A stretch of DNA of 45,627 bases from Woeseiaceae bacterium (GCA_030065985.1 JASJCM010000019.1:1-45627); one strand, 5' to 3'; numbered from the stretch's first letter, positions 10,084 to 19,477 are shown. Translations and numbers: made by a program. Notes: generated by a model from the letters alone, not told the origin.

Positions 10084-10137
10084 AAATGGGGACATTCTGC
10101 TTTTCTGGCGTGCCAGAAAAGCAGAATGTCCCCATTT
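10084..10137. repeat. Perfect 26-bp inverted repeat with 2-nt centre (MITE/REP-like or bidirectional terminator)
   Basis: Arms 10084-10109 and 10112-10137 are exact reverse complements around GT; the outer end reads AAATGGGGACATTCTGC. It starts at the base after the parC stop and ends 23 bp before the stop of the convergent FimV-like gene, so it can form a hairpin in both transcripts. There is no long T-tract. The GGGGACA ends resemble those of small palindromic elements spread by REP-associated or IS200-like transposases, and a second GGGGACA-ended element lies at 44635-44780. Confidence 0.8.
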
Positions 10138-10159
10138 AGCGGGGATTAACGGTGTCTTA

Positions 10160-12178
10160 CTAGATGGCCTTGGTGTCGACCTTGCCGCCCTCGACGTCCA
10201 TCTCAACCGTATCGTCGTTGCCAGCGGCCGGCATCTCGGCCGTTTTGTCGTCGGCGGTCATGTTTACCGTTACGGCACCGGTCTCGGACGGATCATGCGA
10301 CTGTTCCATTTCGGCCGTATCGTCTTCCGGCTGCTCGAGTGATGCGGTGACGTCGAGCTCGGTGACCGAAGCCATGGGCATTTCCGATGTCACGTCATCG
10401 TCCTCAGGTTCGTCGAGATTGTCGGCCAGCTCAGCCGCGGCGCGTGCAATCTCCTGATTGAGTGCCTGCGTTGCCGACAGCTCTTCCTCGTAATCCTGCT
10501 CGAGAATGTCGTAGTCGACTTCCTTGCTGATCGTGTAGTTGTCGGTGACCAGCGTGTCGTCGCTCGCGCCGACTTTGACGGCCTTGAGGTCGTGTTTCGT
10601 GACGTCTTCGGGCTGCGGCATCTGGGTCGCGTCCATGATGACCGACATGTCGTAGTCCTCGTCATCCGGCAGTACTTCGCTTTCGAGGATTGATTCGATC
10701 TCGGCGCGCACAGGCGGGATGATGTCGGTCTCGACGTCGACGACGGGCTCCGGCTCGAACGGCAGCTCGATGTCGACTTCGGTCGGCGACGGGTAGCCGA
10801 TGTCTTCGGCGACTTCCATGTCCGAGCTATCGTCGAAACCCGTGCCCATGACGAGTTCTGCGTCCAGCGTGAGGTTCTCCTCGGTCGGCGAGTCGTCTTC
10901 GAGGTCATAAACCTCCTCCTCGATGGTCTCGTCAGCAACGGCGACAAGCTCTTCGGTGTGATCCGTCGCGCGACGCTGCGGATGCGCCGCAACCGGAGCA
11001 ATCGGCGTGGAGCCAAAGCGCTCGCGGATACGTCGTCCGAACAGGAGCAGACCGATGATGACGGCGAGGCCGCCACCGATGAGCCATGCCAGCAGCGACG
11101 TCGACTCGCTGCGCGAGCCGGTACTGATGATCGCGGTCGGCACGTTCGGCGATTCTGACGTGGTCTGCGGGCCTTCGAGCTCGGTGTCGGGAATGATCAC
11201 GGTTGATGTCGGTTCACCGGTCCGCTCGACGAACGGATTGTCGTCCGCGAGGATCACGTCGCCAGGTTTGAGATCGGCAGTCGCGCCGACCAGCGTCTCG
11301 GTGGCAACGGTTTCGACCGGCGTCGCTTCGGCCGTCGCTTCAACAACCGGCGGCTCGTAGGCAGAAGCTTCTGTCGCAGCGGGCTCAACGACCGGGGCCG
11401 CTGTTGTCTCTGCGGGTGCAGGGACGTCCGCCGCGACAACCGGAGCGGTACTGCCGTCGAGACTCGGAATCGTGAGCCACGCGCCGGCTTTGAGTTTGTT
11501 CGGATCGCTATCGATGAACGCGTCGGGGTTCATCTGGAAGATCAGATCGACTGCAGGCCACAGTTTCATCGTGCGGTTTTCGATGCGCCCGGCGATGTCG
11601 CCGAGCGTCTCGCCGATCTTGACCTGGTAGCGCGTAGACTGGCCGATTGGCGTGTTGTCGACGGCACGTGCGCGCTGCACGGGGGTTGTCTGCGGCGCAG
11701 GCGCTGCCTCGATGGGCGCCGCGGCAGTCGGAGCAGAGGCGGCCGCGGGCGTCAGCTCGACGCCGGCCGGGTCAACGAGCAGCATGTACTCTCGACTCAG
11801 GTTGGGCGTGTACGGGCAGTTGATCGTGACCCGCGTTGCCAACATCGGCTCACGAATGGCACTCGTACCTGAAATCAGGATCGCGCGCTCCGTGATGCGA
11901 ATGGTGTTGCTGCCGAGGCCTGGCAAGCCGCTGGTCGAGCGGCCCGGGCTGACCGAGACGCAGGTATCGCTGAGCATCTCGTTGGGCGCCAGGGCATACG
12001 CGATGCTGGCGCGCAGCGGCTGACCCAGGTTGGACTGCACGGTCAGGTCGCCGAGCTCGAGCGCGCTAGCCGGCGCGGCTGCGAGACCACCGCCAATGGC
12101 GACGAGCGGCAATAGAGAGCGCGTCGCCGCGCGATCCTTCGCTTTGTTAGCGATATCTGGTTTCTTCACTTTCTGCAC
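10160..12178 (-). CDS. FimV-like LysM inner-membrane protein (short paralogue)
   Basis: 672 residues from the GTG at 12178, which has AGGA 7 nt upstream; an alternative GTG lies at 12169. A signal peptide ends near PASA before LELGDLTV, followed by the FimV N-terminal domain (SNLGQPLRASIAYAL). A LysM peptidoglycan-binding module (RYQVKIGETLGDIAGRIENR to AGAWLTIPS) is next, then a Pro/Ala/Thr-rich linker, one membrane span (LLAWLIGGGLAVIIGLLLFG) and a long Asp/Glu-rich cytoplasmic tail with repeated TAEM/TVEM units. FimV/HubP proteins organise the cell pole and activate type IV pili. This copy lacks the TPR and C-terminal FimV motif of the full-length protein at 21724-25089, so it is a shorter paralogue. 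It lies downstream of the FimX-like gene on the same strand. Confidence 0.85.
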   Translation of the reverse strand: MQKVKKPDIANKAKDRAATRSLLPLVAIGGGLAAAPASALELGDLTVQSNLGQPLRASIAYALAPNEMLSDTCVSVSPGRSTSGLPGLGSNTIRITERAILISGTSAIREPMLATRVTINCPYTPNLSREYMLLVDPAGVELTPAAASAPTAAAPIEAAPAPQTTPVQRARAVDNTPIGQSTRYQVKIGETLGDIAGRIENRTMKLWPAVDLIFQMNPDAFIDSDPNKLKAGAWLTIPSLDGSTAPVVAADVPAPAETTAAPVVEPAATEASAYEPPVVEATAEATPVETVATETLVGATADLKPGDVILADDNPFVERTGEPTSTVIIPDTELEGPQTTSESPNVPTAIISTGSRSESTSLLAWLIGGGLAVIIGLLLFGRRIRERFGSTPIAPVAAHPQRRATDHTEELVAVADETIEEEVYDLEDDSPTEENLTLDAELVMGTGFDDSSDMEVAEDIGYPSPTEVDIELPFEPEPVVDVETDIIPPVRAEIESILESEVLPDDEDYDMSVIMDATQMPQPEDVTKHDLKAVKVGASDDTLVTDNYTISKEVDYDILEQDYEEELSATQALNQEIARAAAELADNLDEPEDDDVTSEMPMASVTELDVTASLEQPEDDTAEMEQSHDPSETGAVTVNMTADDKTAEMPAAGNDDTVEMDVEGGKVDTKAI

Positions 12179-12314
12179 CCCGTATTCCTGCAATACGAAC
12201 CGTATACAACGCTCATATTGTTAGCTACGACGCCATTCTAGGTTCTTTAAGGTGTTGGTCGTTAGCGGATGGTTCTGCGACCGGAGTGTGACCTGCGTCA
12301 CACTTTGCTGGTGA

Positions 12315-14423
12315 TTACGTCGCCTGCGCCGCCGAGAGTTCCTCAAGCGTCGTATGCACGCCGCTGTCAGTGTCCTGCAATACGACCTCGGGCTCGTGAA
12401 CATAATGTCCCTGCATGAAGTCGAGGCCGAGCTGGAACAGCACAGCCATAGCGTTAGCGTTCTCGACGCGTTCGGCGATCGTCTTGATATTGCGCTTCTG
12501 CGCAGCCTTGACGATCTTGCTGACGGCATCCTGCATCGAGTTATCCGTCATCAACGTGTGCATCAGTTCACCGTCGATCTTGATGTAGTCGGGCTTCAGG
12601 ATGTCGAGAATCTGGAAACGTTCCTGGTCGATACCGTAATGCTGCAAAGCGAAGCCAACCCCGAGCTTGCGCGTCTGCTTGACGAGCTCTTTCGTCTGCT
12701 TGATGTGCTTGGCCGCGTCCTGCTCCGGAATCTGGATGACGATGCGTGAGCAATCGAAGTCCTGCTCGTCGAACTTCTGTTCCATCCAGGCGGCTGTCGT
12801 ACCGTCGGTGATCGACTGCTGTGACAGGCGCACGAAGACGCGGTCGGCTTCGTGCTTCGAACAGAAGTCGATCGCCGCCGTCAGCATCCAGCGGTCGATA
12901 TTTTTCATCATGTTGTTGCGTTCGGCCGCCGGCAGGAATTCAGATGGCAGCACCGACGTACCCTGTTCGTCGATCATGCGCACGAGCAGGTCATACATCT
13001 GGATAGAGTCGCTGCGCAGCCCTGCTATCGGCAGCTGCGCCAGCAGGAAGCGGTCGTCCATGAGTGCGGCCTTGAGGTGCTTCACCCAGATCGCATCGAA
13101 TTCACGCTGCTTGGTATCTTCGTCCGCACTCTCGCTAAGGAAAGACTGGCCGCCGCCGGCCTGTTTACCGAGCTTGTAGGCGTCAACGGTCGCGGCGACA
13201 AACTCTTCAAGACTGCCGAACACCTCGCTGAATCCGCAGGCGCCGACAGAGCAGGTCAGATGGGTCGACGTGTTGCCAACATCGAAGGTGACCGTCTTCA
13301 GATGATCGATGAGCTGCTTGCCCCAGACCTGTGCGTCACGAGGTTTGCCGCGTTCGAGCAGCACCATGATCGATGTGCCTTCGAAACGTCCCGCCACATC
13401 ACGCGGGTGCATGCGCTTGCGCACCGTTTCCGCGAGCTGCGCAAGGATCTCCTCGGACTCGATGATGCCGACCTTGTCGTGAATCTCGCCGAAATTATCC
13501 GGCTTGATGTAGACGAGACAGTGCGTGCCGGACTGCGGTTTGCGCTGCAGTCGCTTGATCAGGCGCTCGAGGAATTGAGCGCGATGGTAGAACAGCATCG
13601 TCGGGTCGCGCTTCAGCGCGTCATGCACGAGCTTGGTCGGCTCCTCGGCGACCTTCAGCTGTGGTGCGATTCGAATTTGCACGCAGGGCCCGTCATCGAG
13701 GTCGATCTTGCGAAACTCGAGGTGCAACTCTTCAGCGTCACCCGAGTCGATGTGTGCCTTGACGACCAGCTTTTCGTCTTTTTGCCACTTGCCGGCGATC
13801 GTTGCGACGAGTGCGCCTTTCAGTGCGGCCTGGCTCTCGGCCTCGAAGTTGTCCATAACGGGCATGCCAACGAGGTCGTCCTTGTCCTTGACCTTGAACT
13901 GTTCGAGCCAGGCGTCGTTCACATCCATGAAAATACCTTCCTGGACGAGAGCGTAGGAGCTCGCAGAGGCTGCCATGTGGTCCTTGAGCTGCCGCTTGTA
14001 TTCGGTGGCGGACTGCAGTGTCGAGTTCAGTGCGCGCTCGACGCGCAGCGCTCGCAGCTCGCGCGAGACTACCGACTGCAGACGGCTCTTCAGGCCCATC
14101 GACACAAGGTCGCATGCGCCCGAACGCATTGCGGATTCAATGTCGGCTTCGGCGGCTTGCTCCTGCATCGCAATAACCGGCACTTCCGGGTTATAGCGGT
14201 CTTTCTGCTTTACGACCTCACGGATCGCATCCGCGTAGCTGTCGCAGTTGAGAATGAGGAGTTCGACGTTTTCCGCAGAGAGGGTATCAGCGAGGCGATT
14301 TGGATTGGCCACCCAGTGGCAGTGCGCCGCGTGGCCCGCGTCGCGCAATGCACTGTTGATCATTTGGACGTCGTCCTGATCCTGTGTCAGGACAGCAATT
14401 GAGATGCAGTGGCTACCGTTCAA
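12315..14423 (-). CDS. FimX-like degenerate GGDEF/EAL protein (REC-PAS-GGDEF-EAL)
   Basis: 702 residues, close to FimX of Pseudomonas aeruginosa (691). Order: receiver-like domain (about 5-125; the expected phospho-Asp after LLIL is Asn59), PAS (about 150-255), GGDEF-like (about 275-425) and EAL-like (about 445-690). The GGDEF signature is FEGTS (347-351) and the EAL motif is DLL (478-480), so neither cyclase nor phosphodiesterase activity is expected. KIDGELM, AERVEN and MQGHYVHEP keep the EAL fold. FimX is a c-di-GMP receptor controlling pilus assembly and twitching. The architecture and the adjacent FimV-like gene support that role here; orthology is inferred. Confidence 0.8.
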   Translation of the reverse strand: MNGSHCISIAVLTQDQDDVQMINSALRDAGHAAHCHWVANPNRLADTLSAENVELLILNCDSYADAIREVVKQKDRYNPEVPVIAMQEQAAEADIESAMRSGACDLVSMGLKSRLQSVVSRELRALRVERALNSTLQSATEYKRQLKDHMAASASSYALVQEGIFMDVNDAWLEQFKVKDKDDLVGMPVMDNFEAESQAALKGALVATIAGKWQKDEKLVVKAHIDSGDAEELHLEFRKIDLDDGPCVQIRIAPQLKVAEEPTKLVHDALKRDPTMLFYHRAQFLERLIKRLQRKPQSGTHCLVYIKPDNFGEIHDKVGIIESEEILAQLAETVRKRMHPRDVAGRFEGTSIMVLLERGKPRDAQVWGKQLIDHLKTVTFDVGNTSTHLTCSVGACGFSEVFGSLEEFVAATVDAYKLGKQAGGGQSFLSESADEDTKQREFDAIWVKHLKAALMDDRFLLAQLPIAGLRSDSIQMYDLLVRMIDEQGTSVLPSEFLPAAERNNMMKNIDRWMLTAAIDFCSKHEADRVFVRLSQQSITDGTTAAWMEQKFDEQDFDCSRIVIQIPEQDAAKHIKQTKELVKQTRKLGVGFALQHYGIDQERFQILDILKPDYIKIDGELMHTLMTDNSMQDAVSKIVKAAQKRNIKTIAERVENANAMAVLFQLGLDFMQGHYVHEPEVVLQDTDSGVHTTLEELSAAQAT

Positions 14424-14586
14424 ATCCCGTTCCCTGGTAAGCCGGGTTAACCCCGTGATATCCGTATTCTGTTAACAATTACGGAGTCTAGACACATAAC
14501 TAATAGGTGTCCCGACCCGAAGGTCAAAACCGTGACCTGAATCAAGTTTCTGGCGTTTCCGGAGCCAATTCGGCCCGAAATTTCGG

Positions 14587-14615
14587 CTGGCGCGAATCCC
14601 GGACTCCGGTATCAT
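14587..14615 (+). promoter_or_regulatory. Possible promoter for efp
   Basis: TATCAT (14610-14615) with a weak CTGGCG 17 nt upstream, about 48 nt before the efp ATG. The rest of the 239-bp gap between the divergent FimX-like and efp genes holds a 12-bp palindrome CCGAAATTTCGG (about 14575-14586) and no gene that I can see. Confidence 0.35.
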
Positions 14616-14662
14616 AGCGCCTCGCCGCGACGCCGCGGCCCGACATTCCCGAGCGAAGAATC

Positions 14663-15229
14663 ATGGCAAATTACAGCACCAACGAGTTCCGCAGTGGCCT
14701 GCGCATTATCATCGACAATGACCCTTGTGTGATCGTCGAGAACGAGTTTGTAAAGCCCGGCAAGGGCCAGGCCTTCAATCGCGTGCGTATCAAGAATCTC
14801 AAGACGGGCAAGACTGTGGACAAGACGTTCAAGTCGGGTGAGTCGGTCGAGGCTGCCGATGTCATGGATACGGAGATGCAGTTTCTCTACGCGGACGGCG
14901 AGTTCTGGCACTTCATGGAGCCGAACACCTTCGAGCAATTTGCGGCGGACGAAAAGGCGATCGGTGACGCGAAGGACTGGATTACCGACGGCGATGTATG
15001 CGGCATCACACTCTGGAATAATGAGCCGCTGATTGTGTCGGCGCCCAATTTTGTCGAGCTCGAGATTACGGAGACGGATCCGGGCGTCAAGGGCGACACC
15101 GCGAGCGGCGGCGTCAAGCCTGCGACCCTGTCGACCGGTGCCGTTGTACGAGTACCGCTGTTCGTCGATCAGGGTGAGACGATTAAGGTCGATACGCGCT
15201 CGCGCGAATACGTCTCGCGCGTCAAATAA
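14663..15229 (+). CDS. efp: Translation elongation factor P
   Basis: 188 residues, full length. EF-P enters the ribosomal E site and relieves stalling at polyproline stretches. The KOW-like N-terminal domain carries the modified lysine in FVKPGKGQA, Lys34, the residue that EpmA beta-lysylates. Two OB-fold domains follow, with the family signature [32 protein letters not shown] and the end sequence [15 protein letters not shown]. The modifying enzyme gene epmA lies close by at 15686-16645 on the other strand. The last 8 bp overlap the 3' end of msrC tail to tail. Confidence 0.97.
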   Translation: MANYSTNEFRSGLRIIIDNDPCVIVENEFVKPGKGQAFNRVRIKNLKTGKTVDKTFKSGESVEAADVMDTEMQFLYADGEFWHFMEPNTFEQFAADEKAIGDAKDWITDGDVCGITLWNNEPLIVSAPNFVELEITETDPGVKGDTASGGVKPATLSTGAVVRVPLFVDQGETIKVDTRSREYVSRVK

Positions 15230-15689
15230 AGTACTTGCGCGTCTCCTGGAGCGTGCAAAACGATTCGCAGAGTTTTTCGACACCGACCTGGTCCGCTTCG
15301 CTAAAGCGGCGCGTGGTTGGACTGTCGATGTCGAGCACGCCGATCAGGCGCTCGTGCGCAATCAGTGGCACCACGAGCTCCGAACGCGAATCCGGATCAC
15401 AGACAATGTGGCCGGGGAACGCTTGCACGTCGGCGACGCGTTGCGTTTGCAACGACGAAGCTGCGGCACCACATACGCCTTCATCGAGTCGGATGTGAAC
15501 GCACGCCGGCTTCCCCTGGAAAGGACCGAGAACGAGTTCATCGCCGCGCAAGACGTAGATGCCGAGCCAGTTGATGTCTGGCATTGCGTTGTAGAGCAGA
15601 GCGACGAAGTTGGCGGCGGCCGCGAGAGCGTCCGGCTCCTCGTCGAGCAGCGCGTGCAGCTGTGAATCGAGCAGGTTGTAGTCGGTCAT
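15222..15689 (-). CDS. msrC: Free methionine-(R)-sulfoxide reductase (GAF domain)
   Basis: 155 residues, a single GAF domain. The three cysteines of fRMsr enzymes are all present: Cys63 (PACVHI), Cys73 (GVCG) and Cys97 (IVCD), within the typical [30 protein letters not shown] and GVLDIDSP segments. The enzyme reduces free Met-R-SO in the cytoplasm, protecting the methionine pool from oxidation. The start at 15689 forms an ATGA overlap with the epmA stop and is the only sensible beginning; longer upstream reading adds an Arg-rich out-of-family stretch. It is the last gene of the sco-pcuAC-psd-epmA-msrC run. Confidence 0.93.
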   Translation of the reverse strand: MTDYNLLDSQLHALLDEEPDALAAAANFVALLYNAMPDINWLGIYVLRGDELVLGPFQGKPACVHIRLDEGVCGAAASSLQTQRVADVQAFPGHIVCDPDSRSELVVPLIAHERLIGVLDIDSPTTRRFSEADQVGVEKLCESFCTLQETRKYFI

Positions 15690-16645
15690 AATGGTGATGC
15701 AAAAGTAACGACGTCGCGTATATCGTCGGTGTTGTCGTGGACCATTTGCAAGCGCTCGAGCCCCATGGCGACGCCGGCGCACTGCGGCAAGCCGGCCTCC
15801 AGCGCCGCCAGCAATGATTCATCAATTGGCCGAACGGCGCGACCGCGCCGCTTGCGCTCACGGACATCCGCCTCGACGCGTTGGCGCTGTTCCGCGGCAT
15901 CCGTCAACTCAACGTAGCCATTGGCGAGTTCAACGTCGCCGAAAAAGACCTCGAACCGGTCGGCCACGCGTGCGTCGTCTGGACTCAGTCTTGCCAGCGC
16001 GGCCTGGCTTGCCGGGTAGTGCCGGACTACCGTGAGCCGGTCTTTCGCCAGTCCCGGTGCGACTATCGTGGCGAAGAGCCAGTCGAGCCAGTCATCCGGC
16101 TCGCCACCGATCGTGTCGCGCAGTTCCTGATCAGCGAGGGCCGCGAGCGCGCCGGTATCGGCATCGAGCGGATCGACGCCGGTCGCGTCGCGGAACAGGT
16201 CCCGATAGGCGAACTTTGCCGGTGTGCCAGTGGGCGCGGTATCTGCCAGAGCTGCCGCGATCAAAGCGGTCGTGTCATCGACAATCTGCTCGAGTCCCAT
16301 GTCATGTCGATACCATTCGACCATCGTAAATTCCGGCTGGTGCCTGCGGCCGGCTTCGCCGTCCCGGAACACGCGGCAGATCGAATAGATGTCGGGATAG
16401 CCGGCAGCGAGCAGGCGTTTCATCGGGAATTCGGGCGACGTGTGCAGAAATAGCGGCACGTTGCTCACCTGGCTGCGGCCGACTTCGAGGCTTTCGATCT
16501 GCACGTCACTGACCGCGGCCGTGCCAAGCGTGGGGGTGTCGACTTCGAGCACCTTGTGCCTTGCGAAGTACTCGCGAATGCGGCGGAGCAGGGCCGCGCG
16601 GCTCGCGGCCGCTTCAGGGCCGGAGCACGGCCGCCAGTCGGTCAT
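15686..16645 (-). CDS. epmA: EF-P--(R)-beta-lysine ligase
   Basis: 319 residues, a lysyl-tRNA synthetase paralogue without the anticodon-binding domain. Class II synthetase motifs are visible: LEVDTPTLGTAAVSD near the start, motif 2 with CRVFRDGEAGRRHQPEFTM, and motif 3 with GVAMGLERLQM. EpmA activates (R)-beta-lysine and attaches it to Lys34 of EF-P; efp is next door, converging on this operon. The beta-lysine-making aminomutase epmB is not in the window. It overlaps psd upstream and msrC downstream by 4 nt each. Confidence 0.95.
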   Translation of the reverse strand: MTDWRPCSGPEAAASRAALLRRIREYFARHKVLEVDTPTLGTAAVSDVQIESLEVGRSQVSNVPLFLHTSPEFPMKRLLAAGYPDIYSICRVFRDGEAGRRHQPEFTMVEWYRHDMGLEQIVDDTTALIAAALADTAPTGTPAKFAYRDLFRDATGVDPLDADTGALAALADQELRDTIGGEPDDWLDWLFATIVAPGLAKDRLTVVRHYPASQAALARLSPDDARVADRFEVFFGDVELANGYVELTDAAEQRQRVEADVRERKRRGRAVRPIDESLLAALEAGLPQCAGVAMGLERLQMVHDNTDDIRDVVTFASPL

Positions 16646-17508
16646 CCCGTCGTGCCCTTGATCTCGCCGATCTCTTCGCCCATGCGCAGCGTTTCGCCGG
16701 GCTCGAGGTCATCGTCCCATTCGCAGACGCCGGGTGGCATCAGGATAATCACCGTTGACCCCATGTTGAACCAGCCAAGCAGGTCGCCTTTCGCGACCTC
16801 CGTCGGGTGATTCGACAAGTCGAGCGCATCGACGACACCGGCTTTGCGTGGCCGGATCTCGCCGGTCCAGGGCGTCGAGATACTGCCGACATTGAGCGCG
16901 CCGACGAAGATCAGCACGGCGGGCCCGAAGTCGGTCCGAAAGTGCATGACGAGGCGCTCGTTGCGGCGGAACAAACCGCGCAGCCGCGAGACCGTCGTCT
17001 CATTGACGCTAAACAGGTCACCGGGTACATAGCGGGCCGCAACGAGTTTTCCGGCAAACGGCGCGTGCACGCGATGGTAGTTGTACGGCGCGAGGTAGAT
17101 CGTTGCGAAACAACCGTCGATATAGCGCTCGACCTCCTCCAGGTCTGTCGCGAGCAGGTCGCCGACCGTGTACTCAATGCCCTTGGCCTGGAACAGATTG
17201 TCGGCCCTGATGTCACCGGCATAGCTGACTGTGCCATCCACGGGCGAGACCACCGCATCGTCGTCATCGTCAATTTCGCGTGCGCCGTCCTTGAGTTCGC
17301 GAATAAAGAAATCATTGAACGTCGCGAAGTCGCCGGGAACGGCGAGTCTTACTTCTTCGAGATTGACATCGAACGCGCGCGCGAACTGCGTAATCAGGAA
17401 GTCCTTGACACGTTGGTTGCGGATACGGGCGATACGCCAGATGACGGCCGTCAGCCAGTGCCGTGGCAGGATGTGTTGCAGTGCAACAAAGGCGCTATCG
17501 AGCATCAT
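16642..17508 (-). CDS. psd: Phosphatidylserine decarboxylase proenzyme
   Basis: 288 residues. It converts phosphatidylserine to phosphatidylethanolamine at the inner membrane. Family segments are clear: FNDFFIRELK, VVSPVDGTVSYAGDI, the catalytic His in YNYHRVHAPFAG, and the self-cleavage site as FNMGSTVI (usually LGST), where the Ser becomes the pyruvoyl group of the alpha chain. The Leu to Met change before GST is minor. The start at 17508 overlaps the upstream pcuAC gene by 14 nt. Pairing of psd with epmA is usual in gammaproteobacteria. Confidence 0.96.
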   Translation of the reverse strand: MMLDSAFVALQHILPRHWLTAVIWRIARIRNQRVKDFLITQFARAFDVNLEEVRLAVPGDFATFNDFFIRELKDGAREIDDDDDAVVSPVDGTVSYAGDIRADNLFQAKGIEYTVGDLLATDLEEVERYIDGCFATIYLAPYNYHRVHAPFAGKLVAARYVPGDLFSVNETTVSRLRGLFRRNERLVMHFRTDFGPAVLIFVGALNVGSISTPWTGEIRPRKAGVVDALDLSNHPTEVAKGDLLGWFNMGSTVIILMPPGVCEWDDDLEPGETLRMGEEIGEIKGTTG

Positions 17509-17935
17509 CGTCTCCCGGTGCGGATTCCGACGCGAACAGGTAATCGATCGTCAAAAGCGGCGCATCGTCGCTCATTAACTGCAGCGCAACCCGGTCGCCA
17601 AGCTCACCGGGGCGCATCAGCATCAGGTGCTTGCCGCCGCGCTCCAGCGTGACGCTGCCACTCGGTGGAACAACCAGTGCGTCGAGCTCGCGCATACGCG
17701 CAATGCCGTCCTCGATCATCGTCTCGTGAATCTCGACGGTCGCGAACTGTGGGCTCGTGACGCTCGTTATACGAATTGGCTCATCCGTATTGTTTGTCAG
17801 TACAAAGAAGGCGGCGCTCATCTTCATGCCGGGCATCGGCCGAGTGACCTCGACATCGCTGGCGACAAGCGGTGGCTGTGGTTCGCTGCAAGCGGTGAGG
17901 AACAGCGCAATCAGTAATGGCGCGAAGCGCATCAT
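17495..17935 (-). CDS. PCu(A)C-family periplasmic copper chaperone lipoprotein
   Basis: 146 residues with a lipoprotein signal (FLTAC, Cys16). The copper motif H-x10-M-x21-H-x-M is matched exactly, from HETMIEDGIARM to GGKHLML. PCu(A)C proteins hand Cu(I) to the CuA site of cytochrome c oxidase. The Sco-family gene immediately upstream, with a 4-nt overlap, is the classic partner in that job. No oxidase genes are in the window. The overlap with psd downstream places it in the operon with lipid and EF-P enzymes. Confidence 0.93.
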   Translation of the reverse strand: MMRFAPLLIALFLTACSEPQPPLVASDVEVTRPMPGMKMSAAFFVLTNNTDEPIRITSVTSPQFATVEIHETMIEDGIARMRELDALVVPPSGSVTLERGGKHLMLMRPGELGDRVALQLMSDDAPLLTIDYLFASESAPGDDDAR

Positions 17936-18546
17936 GAACCTCCCGCCAGGACGATCGGCAGGTCGTTGACGTAGTTTTCGATGACGTGAGGTCCACCGAA
18001 CAGTGCGTGGAACCTGCCGTCAGGGTCTATGACGAGAACTGCCGCCGAGTGATCGACGTTGTAATTCTCGTCATCGGACGGTTGTTTCTTGAAATAGATG
18101 CCAAGCCCTTCCGTCAGCTGGCTGATACCTTCCACGGTGCCCGTGATGCCGAGATTACCTTCGCCGAAGTAGTCGACGTATTGCCCCATCAGCTCGGGCG
18201 TGTCGCGCTCCGGGTCGACGCTGACCAGGACGATGCGCGGCAGCGGTGACTTACCTGCGTCCGCGAGTTGCTGTTTCGCCGTTGCCAGTACCTGCAGCGT
18301 CATCGGGCAGATGTCCGGGCAATGCGTGAAGCCGAAGAACACGAGATCCCACTGACCCTTGAAGACGCTTTCGTCTATGTTGTTGCCGTGTTGATCGACC
18401 GCCGAAAACGCCGGGACCACGTCGGGGTTCGGGAGAATCATTGCGGACTCAGCAGTCGCTGGCGGTTGCAGCCGGTTCGCGAGATACGCGCCGGCGAGTA
18501 CGGCTGCGACCATTGCGATCGCAACAAAAAGATTTCTGGGTGCCAT
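17932..18546 (-). CDS. SCO1/SenC family copper-dependent thioredoxin-fold protein
   Basis: 204 residues from the ATG at 18546, giving a positively charged start and one N-terminal membrane span ([18 protein letters not shown]). The copper-binding motif is THCPDICP (Cys76, Cys80), with the distal His in [17 protein letters not shown]. Sco proteins act on the periplasmic face, reducing or metallating the CuA centre of cytochrome oxidase. It is the first gene of the overlapped operon, 52 bp from the divergent prmB start. Further upstream in-frame ATGs would extend into prmB and break the membrane anchor. Confidence 0.93.
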   Translation of the reverse strand: MAPRNLFVAIAMVAAVLAGAYLANRLQPPATAESAMILPNPDVVPAFSAVDQHGNNIDESVFKGQWDLVFFGFTHCPDICPMTLQVLATAKQQLADAGKSPLPRIVLVSVDPERDTPELMGQYVDYFGEGNLGITGTVEGISQLTEGLGIYFKKQPSDDENYNVDHSAAVLVIDPDGRFHALFGGPHVIENYVNDLPIVLAGGS

Positions 18547-18598
18547 AGTCCGCAATTCTACAGGCAGACGGGGCATTAAGGTGATAGATTCGCGCGGC

Positions 18599-19474
18599 AT
18601 GAATGTCGAGCAACTCATCCGCGACGTCGCCGGCCGTTTTGAGTCAGCCGATCTCGATTACGGCCACGGCACCGACAACGCCGTCGATGAGGCGGCCTGG
18701 CTCGTGTTCGCAATACTCGGCTTGTCACATGAAGACGCACCCGCCGTGTACGCCGAGACTGTACCCGACGATGCGGCGCAGGCGATCGCCGGTCTTGCAA
18801 CACGTCGAGTCGACGAACGCGTGCCGCTCGCCTACCTCGTCAACCAGGCGTTTTTTGCGGGGCTCGAGTTCTACGTCGACGAGCGGGTGCTCGTACCGCG
18901 TTCACCGTTCGCCGAACTGATCCTCGGCCGTTTCGAGCCCTGGGTCGAGCCGGCTACGGTCCGGCGCGCTGTCGACCTCGGCACCGGCAGTGGCTGCATT
19001 GCGATCGCGACGGCTTATGCATTTCCCGATGCACACGTAGACGCTGTAGACATCTCGGACGATGCGCTTGCCGTCGCTGCCATCAACGTTGAGCGCCACG
19101 GCCTCGAGGAACGGGTGCATCTCGTCAAATCGGATTTCTTTGCCGCGTTGCCGAACGTCCACTACGAACTGATCCTCAGCAATCCACCCTATGTCGACAA
19201 GGTCGACATGGATACGCGGCCGGCCGAGTTCCGGCACGAACCGGAACTGGGTCTTGCTGCGGGCGTTGACGGCCTGGAATCAGTTCACAAGATTCTGCAA
19301 GACGCCTCGCGATTTCTGACAGACAATGGAATACTCGTATGTGAGGTCGGCAACAGCCAGGCAGCGCTGGAAGCTGCTTACCCTGAACTGCCTTTCGTCT
19401 GGCTCGAATTCGAGCAGGGCGGTTCGGGCGTGTTCGTGCTGACCCGGACAGATTTGGAACTGATCAGGAAGTAA
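18599..19474 (+). CDS. prmB: 50S ribosomal protein L3 glutamine methyltransferase
   Basis: 291 residues. PrmB methylates a glutamine of ribosomal protein L3 using S-adenosylmethionine. The PrmB/PrmC N-terminal part includes [12 protein letters not shown] and [21 protein letters not shown]; the SAM fold has [12 protein letters not shown] and the catalytic NPPY ([11 protein letters not shown]). The [11 protein letters not shown] stretch is PrmB-like. ATG 18599 is taken as start; a GTG at 18581 would add six residues. The next gene, aroC, starts 3 nt after the stop; prmB-aroC is a conserved pair. Confidence 0.94.
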   Translation: MNVEQLIRDVAGRFESADLDYGHGTDNAVDEAAWLVFAILGLSHEDAPAVYAETVPDDAAQAIAGLATRRVDERVPLAYLVNQAFFAGLEFYVDERVLVPRSPFAELILGRFEPWVEPATVRRAVDLGTGSGCIAIATAYAFPDAHVDAVDISDDALAVAAINVERHGLEERVHLVKSDFFAALPNVHYELILSNPPYVDKVDMDTRPAEFRHEPELGLAAGVDGLESVHKILQDASRFLTDNGILVCEVGNSQAALEAAYPELPFVWLEFEQGGSGVFVLTRTDLELIRK

Positions 19475-19477
19475 CAG

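Noticed and set aside
12852-14402. Long open frame (516 codons) on the plus strand opposite the FimX-like gene
   Set aside because: It mirrors the codon pattern of the real gene, has low-complexity His/Arg/Leu-rich composition and no recognisable domain. Similar long antisense frames opposite aroC/asd (19280-21058) and fimV (22357-23769, 24184-25686) are explained the same way by high GC.
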